Shown here one piece after another: positions 1 through 11,000 of a stretch of DNA of 64,000 bases. Below the pieces are notes generated by a model. It was not told the DNA's origin and did no database searches. It was given only the letters and a program-made list of their open reading frames with translations. The position numbers and the translations under genes are program-made. Source of the stretch: Streptomyces liangshanensis (GTDB lineage: Bacteria > Actinomycetota > Actinomycetes > Streptomycetales > Streptomycetaceae); NCBI RefSeq assembly GCF_011694815.1, contig NZ_CP050177.1, positions 3,541,001-3,605,000 on the forward strand, written 5' to 3'. Positions within the stretch are counted from its first letter, which is position 1, and the number at the start of each line of letters is the position of its first letter.

Positions 1-2
1 AT

Positions 3-296
3 ATGTCGTGGTCGGATTTCAAGGTGGCACTGGGGCAATTGCAGGCGGCCGTCGGCTCGGTGAACGGCGAGGCGGGCAATATCGCCGGAAGTATGTCCAG
101 CATCTCCGGTGAGTTCGCCAAGATCGGCTCGGCCTGGCAGAGCCCCGCCTCCATGACCCTCCAGGAGGTGCAGGAGTGGTTCGCGCGCTCGTCCTCCGAC
201 CTGCACGCCCTCCTGGAGGACGTCGGACGGCGCCTCCAGGTCGCGTACGACAACTACCACCAGGTCGAGACGACCAACACCGGCAACCTCACCTGA
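3..296 (+). CDS. WXG100 family (ESX secretion substrate) protein
   Basis: A 97-residue, mostly helical protein of the size of EsxA/EsxB. Such proteins form helical-hairpin dimers that are exported by type VII systems and help target partner proteins. The turn that normally carries W-x-G reads W-Q-S here (near residues 45-47), a degenerate motif. A C-terminal Y-x-x-x-E (YHQVE, about residues 85-89) matches the type VII export signal. It lies 63 bp upstream of a second WXG100 gene and just ahead of eccC, which supports the assignment. The ATG is at the very edge of the window, so its ribosome binding site and the genes before it cannot be seen. Confidence 0.85.
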   Translation: MSWSDFKVALGQLQAAVGSVNGEAGNIAGSMSSISGEFAKIGSAWQSPASMTLQEVQEWFARSSSDLHALLEDVGRRLQVAYDNYHQVETTNTGNLT

Positions 297-359
297 GCAC
301 CGCCGCCCGCGCGCCCCTTCCTTCCCCCACCCTCCCCCTGCATCCCTCGCGGAGACGGC

Positions 360-797
360 ATGGCCAGCGACCCCAACTACGACGCCTCGTCCCTCTACAT
401 CGACCCGCAGTCCATCGTCACGTCGGCCCGGCTGCTGACCACGTACGCCCAGGACGTGGCCGACGCGATCACCCGCATCAACACCACACTGGGCGACCTC
501 GCCCTCGGCTGGGCCGGGGAGACGCAGCAGGAGGTCGACCTGATGAACCAGCGGTGGACCACGGTCATGCGGGGCCTGTTCGGCACGGAGGACTCCCCCG
601 AGAGCGGCGTGCTCAACGTCATGGCCGCCGGGGCGGAGGCGGTCGCCGCGGGCAACGCCCAGACCGAGGTCGCCCTGCGCGACATGTTCAAGCAGTTCGG
701 CAGCGCCATCGACGCGCCGCAGGGCAGCGGCACCCCCGGCTCCGCCCCCGCGGACCGTACCGATCTCGACTACACCGCGATCACCGCGGACTGGTGA
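360..797 (+). CDS. WXG100 family protein, second ESX partner
   Basis: A 145-residue helical protein with a proper W-A-G turn (in LGWAGE, about residues 57-59), so it is the canonical WXG100 member of the pair. It is longer than the usual 100 residues because of a Gly/Ala/Pro-rich tail after residue ~115. GGAGA a few bases before the ATG is a good ribosome binding site. The stop codon is 7 bp before the eccC start, so the two are probably translated from one mRNA. By analogy with EsxA/EsxB it should dimerise with the product of the gene before it; that pairing is inferred from position only. Confidence 0.85.
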   Translation: MASDPNYDASSLYIDPQSIVTSARLLTTYAQDVADAITRINTTLGDLALGWAGETQQEVDLMNQRWTTVMRGLFGTEDSPESGVLNVMAAGAEAVAAGNAQTEVALRDMFKQFGSAIDAPQGSGTPGSAPADRTDLDYTAITADW

Positions 798-804
798 ACC
801 CCAC

Positions 805-3800
805 ATGACCCGTACCGCGTTCCACCGCCCCGCCCGCACCTTCCCGCCGTCGGTGCCGGAAGAGCGGATCAGCCTCGCCGCCGCGCCGCAGAAGCCGGCC
901 AACAACCAGGCGTCGAACTGGCTGATCATCCTGCTGCCGCTGCTCAGCAGCGTCAGCATGGCCGCCTACATGGTCACCTTCGGCCGCCCGTGGATGATCC
1001 TCCTCGGCGTGTCCTTCGTGATCCTGTCCGTCGCCATCACGGTGTACGTGCGCTGGCAGTCCCGCAGCACCACACGCCAGCAGCGGCTGCGGCAGCGCGA
1101 CCGGTACGTCGAGTACCTGTCCGGCATCCGGGCCAAGGCCCGCGCCTCGGCCTCCGCCCAGCGCGCCGTCGGCGCCTTCCTGCACCCCAGCCCCCGGCGG
1201 CTGTGGGCCATCGCGGTGAACCGGCGCCGGGTGTGGGAACGCCGCCCCGGTGACGCGGACTTCCTCACCGTACGGGTCGGACTCGGCCGGGGCCTGCCGC
1301 AGTTGCGGATCGCGCCCGGCAACCGCAACGACCCCACCGCCGAGTTCGAGCCGCTGTCCCAGCGCGCCGCGGAGAAGCTGACCCGGGACTACGCCTGGGT
1401 CGGCCTCCAGCCCGCCTGCGTCGACCTCGCCCGCACCGGGGTCGTCAGCCTGCTCGGTACGAAGGAGCGCACCCGGTCCACCGCCGCCGCCCTCCTCCTC
1501 CAACTCGCCGTGCTGCACGCCCCCGACGACGTCCAGCTCGTCGTCCTCGACGGGGACGCGGCCGCGAAGGGCGACGGGCCCCGCGAGGCGGGAACCGCCA
1601 CGACCGACTCCCCCTGGTCCTGGGTCAAGTGGCTGCCGCACACCCACGAATCGGACGCGTCCTCCTCCGGCGCGGGCCTGGTCCCCACGATCGCGGGACG
1701 GCTCGACGGAGTCGCCGACGTCCTGGAACGCCGGCTGGAACGCGCCCGCGCCGAGCGCTCGGAACGCTCCACCGTGCTGCCCTCGCTGCGCAACGCCGAC
1801 CCGGGCCGCCGCTGCGTCGTCGTCCTCGACGGATACCGCCCCGACGCCCTCTGGGCCCGCTCGTCCCTGATCGCCGAACTCCTCGCCGAGGCCGGCCCGG
1901 CCAGCGGCATCCACGTCGTGTGCCTGGTCTCCAAGGAGAACGAGGAGCCCGGCCGGGTCGACGTACGGGCCAGGCTCGACGGCGGCCGGGGCCTCACCCT
2001 GGAGAGCCGCGACCCCGACCTCCTCGACGGCGTCGAGGACATCGTCGCCGACGAGGCGGAGCCCGCGCTGTACGAGCAGACCGCGCGCGCCCTCGCCCCG
2101 CTGCGCCTCTCCGGGGAGCGCGACCAGGTCCTCTCCCGTACGGTGTCGCTCCCCGACATGCTCGGCTTCGGGGACCTCGCGGCCTTCGACCCGACCGCGT
2201 TCTGGCGCGCCCCCGGTGACGAGGCGCTGCTGCGTATCCCGATCGGCGTCACCGGCTCCGGCGACGACCTCGTACTGGACCTCAAGGAGTCCGCCCAGGG
2301 CGGCATCGGCCCGCACGGCCTGGTCGTCGGGGCCACCGGTTCCGGCAAGAGCGAACTGCTGCGGACCCTGGTGACCGGGCTGACGATGACCCACTCGCCG
2401 GAACAACTGGGCTTCGTCCTGGTCGACTTCAAGGGCGGCGCCACCTTCGCGGGCGTCACCGAACTCCCGCACGTCGCGGGCCTGATCACCAACCTGGCCG
2501 ACGACCTCGCGTTGGTCGACCGGATGCGTGCCGCGCTCGCCGGCGAACAGCAGCGCCGCCAGCGGATGTTGCGCGACGCGGGCAACGTCGACTCGGTCCG
2601 CGAGTACCAGATGCTCCAGGCGCAGGGCGGCACCGACACCGAGGGGCGGCCGCTGGAGCCCATGCCGTACCTGATGATCGTCGTGGACGAGTTCGGTGAA
2701 CTGCTGTCCCAGCGGCCGGACTTCATCGAGCTGTTCGTCCAGATCGGCCGCGTCGGCCGCTCGCTCGGCATGCACCTGCTGCTCGCCACCCAGCGGCTCG
2801 ACGAGGGCCGGCTGCGCGGCCTGGAGTCCCACCTCTCGTACCGGATCTGCCTGCGCACCTTCTCCGCCGCCGAGAGCAAGGCCGTGCTCGGCACGAACGA
2901 CGCCTACAAGCTGCCGCCCATCCCCGGCTCCGCGTACCTGCGCGTCGACGAGTCGGTGTACGAGCGGTTCCGCGTCGCCCACGTCTCCGGCACCTACCAG
3001 GAGCCCGACCCCGAGGCCTCGGCCGAGGCGTCCGGGCCCGCCCCGACGCCCGTGCTCTTCGGCCTGCGCACCGCCGAACACGCCCGCGCCCGCTCCGAGG
3101 ACCCGGACGTCACCCGGACCCCGGCCCCGCTGCCCGTCGCGGGATCGCGCACCGAGATGCAGGTCGCGGTCGAACGGCTGCGGCGGTACGGGCGGCCCGT
3201 CCACCAGGTGTGGCTGCCGCCCCTGCCCGCCCACATCGACCTCGACTCCCTCCTCGGCCCGGTCGGCGAGGACCCCGAACGCGGCTTCCAGGCCGCCAAA
3301 TGGGACGGGATCGGCTCCCTCTCCTTCCCGGTCGGCGTGGTCGACCTGCCGATGCGCCAGGCGCAGAAGGCCCTCCTCGTCAACCTCGCCGGCGCGCACG
3401 GCCACGTCGCCGTCGTCGGCGCCCCGCAGTCCGGCAAGAGCGTCGCCCTGCGCACCACCCTGCTGGCCGCCATGGCCACCCACACCCCGGACGAACTCCA
3501 GTTCACCTGCGTCGACTTCGGCGGTGGCGGACTCGGACCCTTCGAGGCCGCCCCGCACGTGTCCGGCGTCGCCACCCGGCACGACGAGACCCGCGTCCGG
3601 CGCGCTCTCGCCGTCGTCCGGCAGACGGTCGTCGCCCGCGAGCAGCTCTTCGAACGCCTCAACGTCGACTCCGTCGCCGGCTTCCGCCGCGCCCGCGCCG
3701 AGGGCCGGCTGCCGCAGGACACCCTCGCCGCGGACCTCGTCCTCGTCATCGACAACTGGGCCGCGCTGCGCGGCGCGGTCGAGGAGGCCGAGTCGCTCGT

Positions 3801-4989
3801 CCACGACATCGCCACCCGCGGCCTCGGCGTCGGCGTGCACCTGCTGCTCACCGCGAACCGCTGGGGCGAGATCCGCACCAGCCTGCGCGACGCCATCGGC
3901 GGGCGGTTCGAACTGCGGCTCAACGAGACCGGCGAGTCCGAGATCAACCGCAAGGCCGCCAAGCTCCTCAGCGCCGCCGCGCCCGGCCGCGGCATCGCCC
4001 CGCCCGGCGACCAGATCCACATCGCGCTGCCCCGACTCGACGGCGCCCAGACCATGGAGGGCCTCGCCGAGGCCCAGCAGGCCGCCATCGCCGAGTCCGC
4101 CGCCCGGTGGACCGGCACGCCCGCGCCCGTGCTGCGCGTCCTGCCCGACCGCGTCACGCCCGGCGACCTCAAGGCGGCGGCCGCGGACCAGCCGAAGGCG
4201 TCCGCCACCGCCGTACCGATCGGGATCCGCGAGTCCGACCTCGGCCCGACCAGCGTCGACCTCGGCACGGGCGACTCGCACTTCCTCGTCCTCGGCGACT
4301 CCGGGTCCGGCAAGACCTCGTTCCTGCGGTCCTGGATGCGCGGCCTGGCCGAGCGGAACTCGCCGTACGCGATCCGCTTCATCACCGTCGACTACCGGCG
4401 CGGCCTCCTCGACGCCGTACCCGACGAATACCTCGGCGCGCAGGCGGCCAACGCCGAGCACGCCGCCGCGTACGTCGAGCAGCTCGCCGCCAAGCTCCAG
4501 GAGCGGATGCCGCCCGCCGGGATCTCGTCGCGCGAACTGCGGGAGCGCGCCTGGTGGTCGGGGCCCGAGCTGTACGTCGTCGTCGACGACTACGACCTGG
4601 CCGCCGGCCAGCCCGGCGCCCGCGGCCCGCTCGCGCCCCTCGCCGAGTACCTCACCCACGCCGCCGACATCGGCTTCCACCTCGTGCTCGCCCGGCGCGT
4701 CACGGGCGTCACCCGCGCGCTGATGTCGGACCCGCTGATCTCGCGGCTGCACGAGTACGGCACCGGCGGCCTGATCCTGTCCGGCGACCCGCGCGAGGGC
4801 GCCCTCATCGCCGACCAGCGCGCGGCCCGCCGCGTACCGGGCCGGGGGCTTGTGGTCGGCCGCCGGGTCGCGCCCACCCTCGTACAGACGGTGCTCGATC
4901 CCGCGCTCGACCCGTCGCTGGATCCCACCCTCGATCCGTCGCTCGACTCCTCGCTCGATCCGCTCGCTACCGGGCCCGACTCCCGCTGA
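805..4989 (+). CDS. eccC: Type VII secretion ATPase EccC (FtsK/SpoIIIE family, three ATPase domains)
   Basis: A 1394-residue membrane motor of an ESX/type VII system. Two transmembrane helices lie near residues 30-75. Three FtsK/SpoIIIE-type ATPase domains follow, each with a P-loop: GATGSGKS (Lys about 515), GAPQSGKS (Lys about 878) and GDSGSGKT (Lys about 1170). Domain 1 has a full Walker B (VVDEFGE), while domain 2 has a weaker one (LVIDNW). This is the single-chain actinobacterial/Firmicute layout, not the split EccCa/EccCb of mycobacteria. EccC recognises WXG100 substrates through its last ATPase domain and powers export. The protein ends with a short tandem repeat of Leu-Asp-Pro units that the family does not usually carry. 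The giant effector gene starts 43 bp downstream. Confidence 0.95.
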   Translation: MTRTAFHRPARTFPPSVPEERISLAAAPQKPANNQASNWLIILLPLLSSVSMAAYMVTFGRPWMILLGVSFVILSVAITVYVRWQSRSTTRQQRLRQRDRYVEYLSGIRAKARASASAQRAVGAFLHPSPRRLWAIAVNRRRVWERRPGDADFLTVRVGLGRGLPQLRIAPGNRNDPTAEFEPLSQRAAEKLTRDYAWVGLQPACVDLARTGVVSLLGTKERTRSTAAALLLQLAVLHAPDDVQLVVLDGDAAAKGDGPREAGTATTDSPWSWVKWLPHTHESDASSSGAGLVPTIAGRLDGVADVLERRLERARAERSERSTVLPSLRNADPGRRCVVVLDGYRPDALWARSSLIAELLAEAGPASGIHVVCLVSKENEEPGRVDVRARLDGGRGLTLESRDPDLLDGVEDIVADEAEPALYEQTARALAPLRLSGERDQVLSRTVSLPDMLGFGDLAAFDPTAFWRAPGDEALLRIPIGVTGSGDDLVLDLKESAQGGIGPHGLVVGATGSGKSELLRTLVTGLTMTHSPEQLGFVLVDFKGGATFAGVTELPHVAGLITNLADDLALVDRMRAALAGEQQRRQRMLRDAGNVDSVREYQMLQAQGGTDTEGRPLEPMPYLMIVVDEFGELLSQRPDFIELFVQIGRVGRSLGMHLLLATQRLDEGRLRGLESHLSYRICLRTFSAAESKAVLGTNDAYKLPPIPGSAYLRVDESVYERFRVAHVSGTYQEPDPEASAEASGPAPTPVLFGLRTAEHARARSEDPDVTRTPAPLPVAGSRTEMQVAVERLRRYGRPVHQVWLPPLPAHIDLDSLLGPVGEDPERGFQAAKWDGIGSLSFPVGVVDLPMRQAQKALLVNLAGAHGHVAVVGAPQSGKSVALRTTLLAAMATHTPDELQFTCVDFGGGGLGPFEAAPHVSGVATRHDETRVRRALAVVRQTVVAREQLFERLNVDSVAGFRRARAEGRLPQDTLAADLVLVIDNWAALRGAVEEAESLVHDIATRGLGVGVHLLLTANRWGEIRTSLRDAIGGRFELRLNETGESEINRKAAKLLSAAAPGRGIAPPGDQIHIALPRLDGAQTMEGLAEAQQAAIAESAARWTGTPAPVLRVLPDRVTPGDLKAAAADQPKASATAVPIGIRESDLGPTSVDLGTGDSHFLVLGDSGSGKTSFLRSWMRGLAERNSPYAIRFITVDYRRGLLDAVPDEYLGAQAANAEHAAAYVEQLAAKLQERMPPAGISSRELRERAWWSGPELYVVVDDYDLAAGQPGARGPLAPLAEYLTHAADIGFHLVLARRVTGVTRALMSDPLISRLHEYGTGGLILSGDPREGALIADQRAARRVPGRGLVVGRRVAPTLVQTVLDPALDPSLDPTLDPSLDSSLDPLATGPDSR
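4894..4962 (+). repeat. 12-bp in-frame tandem repeat at the eccC 3' end
   Basis: CTCGATCC / CTCGACCC-type units spell LDPxLDPx about six times immediately before the EccC stop. The repeat is imperfect and in frame. It adds a flexible acidic tail after the third ATPase domain. Confidence 0.75.
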
Positions 4990-5032
4990 GCGTCCGAGAA
5001 GGACAGCTGAGCGCCCCAGAAGGACAAGAAGC

Positions 5033-8000
5033 ATGGCCGTCACCTTTGATACCGGTCCTCTCCACGAACTCGCCGCCCAGTGGATGAAGACCGGTGACAC
5101 CCTCTTCGAGCAGTTGCAGAGGATGAGCGATGCCGTCAACGGCATCGAGTGGTCGGGCATGTCCGCCGACGCCGCCCGGGCCGCCTACGCGGAGGCCCCG
5201 GGCGGCGCCGGCGCTCCCAGCGGAGGGGTCGCGCTCCAGGTCCTGCTGTCGGCGATCACCGCCTGGCGGGTCAGCGAGTCGCTCCAGTCGTACGCGAACC
5301 AGCTCGACACGACGATCGACGACATCAACGACGCCGAGATGATCTCGGGCCTCGCGTCGATCTTCGGCCTGATCCTGAGCTTCGCGCTGCCGGGCCTCGG
5401 GGCCCTGCTCTCCTCGCTGTTCGGGGTGGTCGGCGAGGCGATCTCCTTCATCGTGTCCGTCGTCAGCCGCGTCGTGGGCGCTCTCGGCGAGCTGTCCTTC
5501 GTCGGGAACTTCGCCATCAACGCCGTTCTCGGCGCCGCGATCCAGCTGGGTACGGACGTGTTCGCCCAGGCCCTCGCCACCTGGGCGACCGGCAACAGCG
5601 ACATCAAGGTCGACTGGAACGCGGAGGCGATCAGCCTCGGCATCGGGGCGGGACTCGGCGGGCTGTTCGGGCCCGACTGGCGCGGCCCGTCGAACATCAA
5701 GGGGACCAGTCCGGAAGGGCTCGGCGCCGGCAACTTCCGGCCCACGCCCCTCGACGAGCCGGTGAACGTCCCGCGGACCGGCTCCCCGCAGACGGTGACC
5801 GCGCCGCACACGGACATCACCGCGCCGCCCGCGGTACGGACGAACCCCGCGGACGGCGTGACCCTGACCGGCCCCGGCACGCGCGTGGAGACCCCGACCG
5901 GCATCACGGACGTCGTCAGGGGCAACCCAAGGGACAACCCGGGCCTGGGCGGGCGGCCCGTCGGCACGGCGGGGAACGGCGACCCGGTCGTGACGCGGTC
6001 CTCGTCGCCCGACACGGTCGCGCCCCGGACGGGCGACCCGGCGACCGGGAACCCGGGCCGGGTCAACCCCGAGGCGTCGACGCCCGGTTCAACGGTGCCG
6101 GCCCCGACGGGGTCTACGCCGGGGGGCGGTGCGGGGGTACGAAACGTGACGGCGACGGACGCGCCACCACCGCTCGCCACGCGGGGCGGGGCGCCTGGCA
6201 GCCGGGTGCCGGACAGCGCGGTACCTGGCTCCGGGACCCCGCAGGGCGCGGGTGCGGGGACTCCGGGGCGGGACGTACCCGGATCGACACGGGTGGATGC
6301 GGGCTCGCCCAACACGGTGGCACCGGACCGGCCGGTGACGGGGAACCCGGGTCGGGTGAACCCCGAGACGACGACTGCCGGTTCGGTGGCGGCAGGTGGA
6401 CGGGGGGCGGACCCTGTGGTCCCCACGAACACCGGTCGGCCGGGTGACCCGGCGGGGGTTGCGGCCGGCGGGCGGGGCGCGGATCCCGTGACGCCGGGCA
6501 ACGGCAACCCCGGCCGGGTCAATCCTGAGACGGCGACGCCCGGTTCGGTGGCGGCAGGTGGCCGGGGGGCGGATCCTGTGGCACCCACGAACACCAGTCG
6601 GCCGACCGACCCGGCAGGGGTGGCGGCGGGAGGCCGTACGCCCGACTCGGCGGGGGTGGCGGGTGGGCGTGCGCCTGACTCGGCCGGCTCTCCCGGTACG
6701 CGGACGACGCCCGGCTCCGGTACGCCGGCCGCGGCGGACCCGGTGGCCTCGCCTCCGACGCGGGCGGCGGGCGACCCCGCGTCCTCTCCGGGCACGACAC
6801 CGACCCGGCCGGGTGCGGGCGGCGCCGACACGTCGGTGCCGGGCGGGAGCCCCGCGCGCGCGGGAGTTCCCGACCAGCCGGTGCGTACCGGCGCCGGTAC
6901 GCCCGGCGCGGGCGCCGGCGTCCGCGGCACCTCACCGGACGCGTCCACGGGCTCCTTCCCGGGCACCGGGCAGCGGCTCGGAGACGTACCCGCCGGGACG
7001 CCGCCGCGCTCGGTGACGGCTGACGCGTCGCCGTCTGCGGGGAGTGGGGCTTCGGGGGCTGGTTCGGGTTCCGGTGCTGGTGCCGGTTCCGGCTCTGGCT
7101 CTGGTTCGGCTGGCCGGGGGGAGGCGTTCCCGGGGAGTGGGAAACGGCTCGGAGACGTACCCGCGGGGACTCCGCCGCGCTCGGTGACGTTGCCTGACGG
7201 TCCGTCAACTAGCAGTGGTGTCACGGGATCCGGCTCCGCCGCACAGGGCGAGTCCTTCCCGGGCGCCGGGCAGCGGCTCGGCAGCACGCCCGCGGGGACT
7301 CCGCCGCGTTCGGTGACGACCGACACGCCGTCGACCGGCAGCGGTGTGCCCGGTTCCGGCCCGGTGGGCCGGGGCGAGCCGTTCCCCGGCCGGGGTGACG
7401 TGTTGGGCGGTCCCAATTCGGGCGTACGGAACGCCGGTGGTCCGGCGGCCGGTACGCGCGCGGTGGAGGGCTCGGGTGCGCCCGCGAGCATCGTTCCGCC
7501 GCGGGAGGGGCCGGGCTGGGGAGGCCGTCCCGCGACGATGAACGACCTGCCGTCCGGTGACGTCCCCCCGGCGACGGTGCCGGGGGGCCACCGGGACCCG
7601 TTCCCCGGAGCGGGCAGGACCCTGGGCGGGGATCCGGCAGGCCCGGTTCCGCGCGCTGGTACGGGCGGGGACGCGCCCGCGTCCGGGGCCGGATCCGGCG
7701 GGCAGCGTTCGGGCCTCGGGCACGACCGTCCGATGACGGTCGACGATCTGCCGGGGCACTCCGGTGCGCCGGGCGGCGGCACGGGGGCCGGGGCCGATCA
7801 TGGCGCCGGCGGCGGGCGTGGCGGTGGCAGCGGTCCGGGCAGTGGTGGTGCGGCGGGGTCGGCGGGGGCCAAACCGTCGGGCGGCGGTACGGAGTTGAAC
7901 CGGGGCAACAACGGCTCGGTCACCCAGGTCGAACACCGCCGACCGACCGGCACCGGGCCCGATCAGGGCACGCGCGGGGACGGTACGCCGGGCGATCCCG

Positions 8001-11000
8001 CGGACGCGACGGGCACGGCGTCGCGCGACACGACGGGCACGGAGGTCGCCACGGCGACGGACGCGCCGGAGACGTCCACGGCGACGCACGTGGATACGGC
8101 GACGGGGACGCGGACGGACACGCCGACGCCGACCCGTACCGACACGGGGACGCGTACGGATACGGCGACGGGGACGCGTGCGGACACGGCTGCGTCGACG
8201 CGCACCGACGCGGGGACGCGGACGGATACGGCTGCGTCGACGCGCACGGACGCGCCCACAGGGACGGGTGCGGATACGGCGACGCCGTCCCGTAGCGACG
8301 CGGGGACGGGGACGCGTACGGACGCCCCGACCGGGACACGCACGGATTCCGGGACGCGCACGGCAGGTACGGCAGGGTCCTCGGTGGGCGCCTCCACGAC
8401 GGACGCGCCGGTCACGACGCCCTCGGGCGCGAGCCGTTCGGGGTCCGCCCCGACCGGCGGGGACGCCTCCGCGGCGCCGACCGGCACGCGCCCGGCGGGC
8501 GCCACCGGCGACGTCGGGACGTCGACGTCCACGCCGACCGCCGCCTCTTCGACGGGTGCGCGGCCGGGTTCGGCGGCGCGGCCGGCGACGATCCGCGACC
8601 TGCCGCAGGGCGACCCGGCGGGGCGTACCGCGGCGAACGCGGCCCCCACGGAACCCTTCCCGGGACGGGGCCAGGCAGTTGGCGGCGCCAACACGGGGGT
8701 GCGCGGAGTCGACGCCCCGGCGCCGGGAACGCGCCTGGTGGAAGGCCCAGGAGGTGCCGTACGCGCCGAACAACCGGCCATGGCAACGCCCGACGGGCGC
8801 CCGGGTGCGCACCCGGGCCAGGACGCCGGGAACAGCGGGTCCTCGGCGGGCGCCCCGGCCGAAGCCAACCCGGTCCAGGGCACGAGCGACGCGCCGACCC
8901 CGGCCAACAACGCGTCGGGGGCGTCCTCTTCGGCCGTACCGCCCACCACCGTTCCCTCGACGGCGGTCGGCCAGGAAACTCACACAGGCGTGGGTACGGG
9001 TACGAGTACGGGCCCGATCGCGGCCGGTGACGGCGAGGTTCAGAGCGTCCCGGGGTCCGCGGCCACGCCCGACCCCCGCGACGCGGGATTCCCCGGCGCA
9101 AGCCCCTCGGTCGTGACAACTCGGAGCACAGCGGACGGTACGGCGTCCACGCCTGGCGCCGTCCAGGCGGACCAGACGACGGTAGGAAACGGCCCCGGCA
9201 GCGGTACGCAAAGCCCGACCGCCACGACGCCCCCTCCCAACGTAACCACCATCCCCAGCACGGCCCCGGCGACCGGCACGCCGGCCGCAACCGCTCCAAC
9301 GACGGGCTTCCCGTCCCCGGGGACTGCGGCCCTGGCCACTCCGACCACGGGTCTCCCGACCACGGACACGGGGAACGCCCCTGCTCCGACAGCGGGCTCC
9401 CTGTCCCTGGGCACGTCGGACACCTCCCCTCCGACCACCGGCCTGCCGCCCACGGGAGGCGTTGCCACGCCGCCGACGACCTCCCCAGCCGCAGCCGCTT
9501 CCAACACAACCGTTCCAGCACCAGGCTCCCCGACCACGGGCGCGTCAGACACGAGCACTCCGGCCACCAGCACACCTGCCTCGGGCACGTCGGACGCCAC
9601 CCCTCCGACTACCGGATCCCCAGCCCCAGGTACCGCCGAGAGCGCCGCTCCAGCGACGGGCCTCCCGGCAACGGGCACGTCGGACACGAGTGCTCCGACC
9701 ATCGGCACACCCACCCCGGGGACTGCGGAGACCACCACTCCGACCACCGGCACCCCGGCAACGGGCACCGGGAGCGCGGCTACTTCAACGACGGACGCGT
9801 CGGACGCCACGACCCCGGCGACCGTCACCCAGGCCTCGGGCACGACGAACGCGGCTCCTCCGACCACCGGCACCCCCGCAACCGGCACCGGCGAGAGCGT
9901 TACTCCAGCGACGGGCTCCGCGGCCACGGGCACGTCGGACACCACGACCCCGATCACCGGCACCCCCGCCACGGGGGTCGCGGGGACCGCCACCGCAACC
10001 ACCGGCGGGGCGGACGCGGCCGTTCCGGCGACGGGCTCGCCGGCTGCGGGCAACACGAACGCGGGCGTTCCAACCACCGGCACCCCAGCCCCAGGTACCG
10101 CCGAGAGCGCCGCTCCAGCGACGGGCCTCCCGGCAACGGGTGCTGGCAATGCCGATACTTCGACCACGGACGCGTCCGACACCACGAACCCGGCGACCGG
10201 CACCCCGGCCGCAGGCACGTCGGGCACGAGCACTCCGAGCACCGGTTTCCCTGCCACAGGCACGTCCGATGCCAACACTCCAGCCACCGGCACCCAGGCC
10301 CCGGGTACCGGGGACAGCTCTACTCCGGCCACGGGGACTTCGGACACGGGCACTCCGAGCAACGGCACCCCCGCCGTGGGGACCGCGGAGACCGGCGCCC
10401 CTGCCACGGGCGCGACGGACGCGGCCTCTCCGACCACCGGCACCCCGGCCCCGCCTACCGGGGCGAGTGGTACTCCAGCGGCGGGCTTCCCGGCAACCGG
10501 GACTGGGAACACGGCTACTTCGACCACAGGCTCCCGGACCACGGACGCCGCGACCACAGCGACCGGCACGCCGGCCACGGGCGCATCGGGCACCGGCACT
10601 TCAGCCACCAGCACGCCGGCCACGGGCACTTCCGACGCCACCCCTCCGGCCACGGGCACCCCGGCGGCGGGCTCCGCGGCTGTGGGGGGCGTTGACTCGG
10701 GCGTTTCGGCCATCGGGACCCCCGGCCCGGACGCCATCCCCGTGGATGCCACCCCTTCGGCCGCCGGGGGCCCCGTCCCGGGCGACCCTGTCTTCGGTGA
10801 CCGGCCGGCGGCGCAGGTGGCGGGGCAAGCAGCGGTGTCTGCGGTGCCCCGCGTCGCCGCGAGCGGAGCCGTCCGCGACCGCTGGGACATCGACGCCGCC
10901 CTTGCCGCGCTTGCCGATCCCGGGCGGAACCCCGGCGACGTGGCGCTGGCGTTGGCTAACGCTTCGACGATCATGGTCGTGCGGGCCCATCAGGTTCTGC

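Noticed and set aside
781..5160. A 1459-codon open frame on the - strand opposite eccC
   Set aside because: It is the antisense shadow of eccC; its sequence is Arg/Gly/Ala-rich, has no domain and would overlap a clear type VII ATPase.
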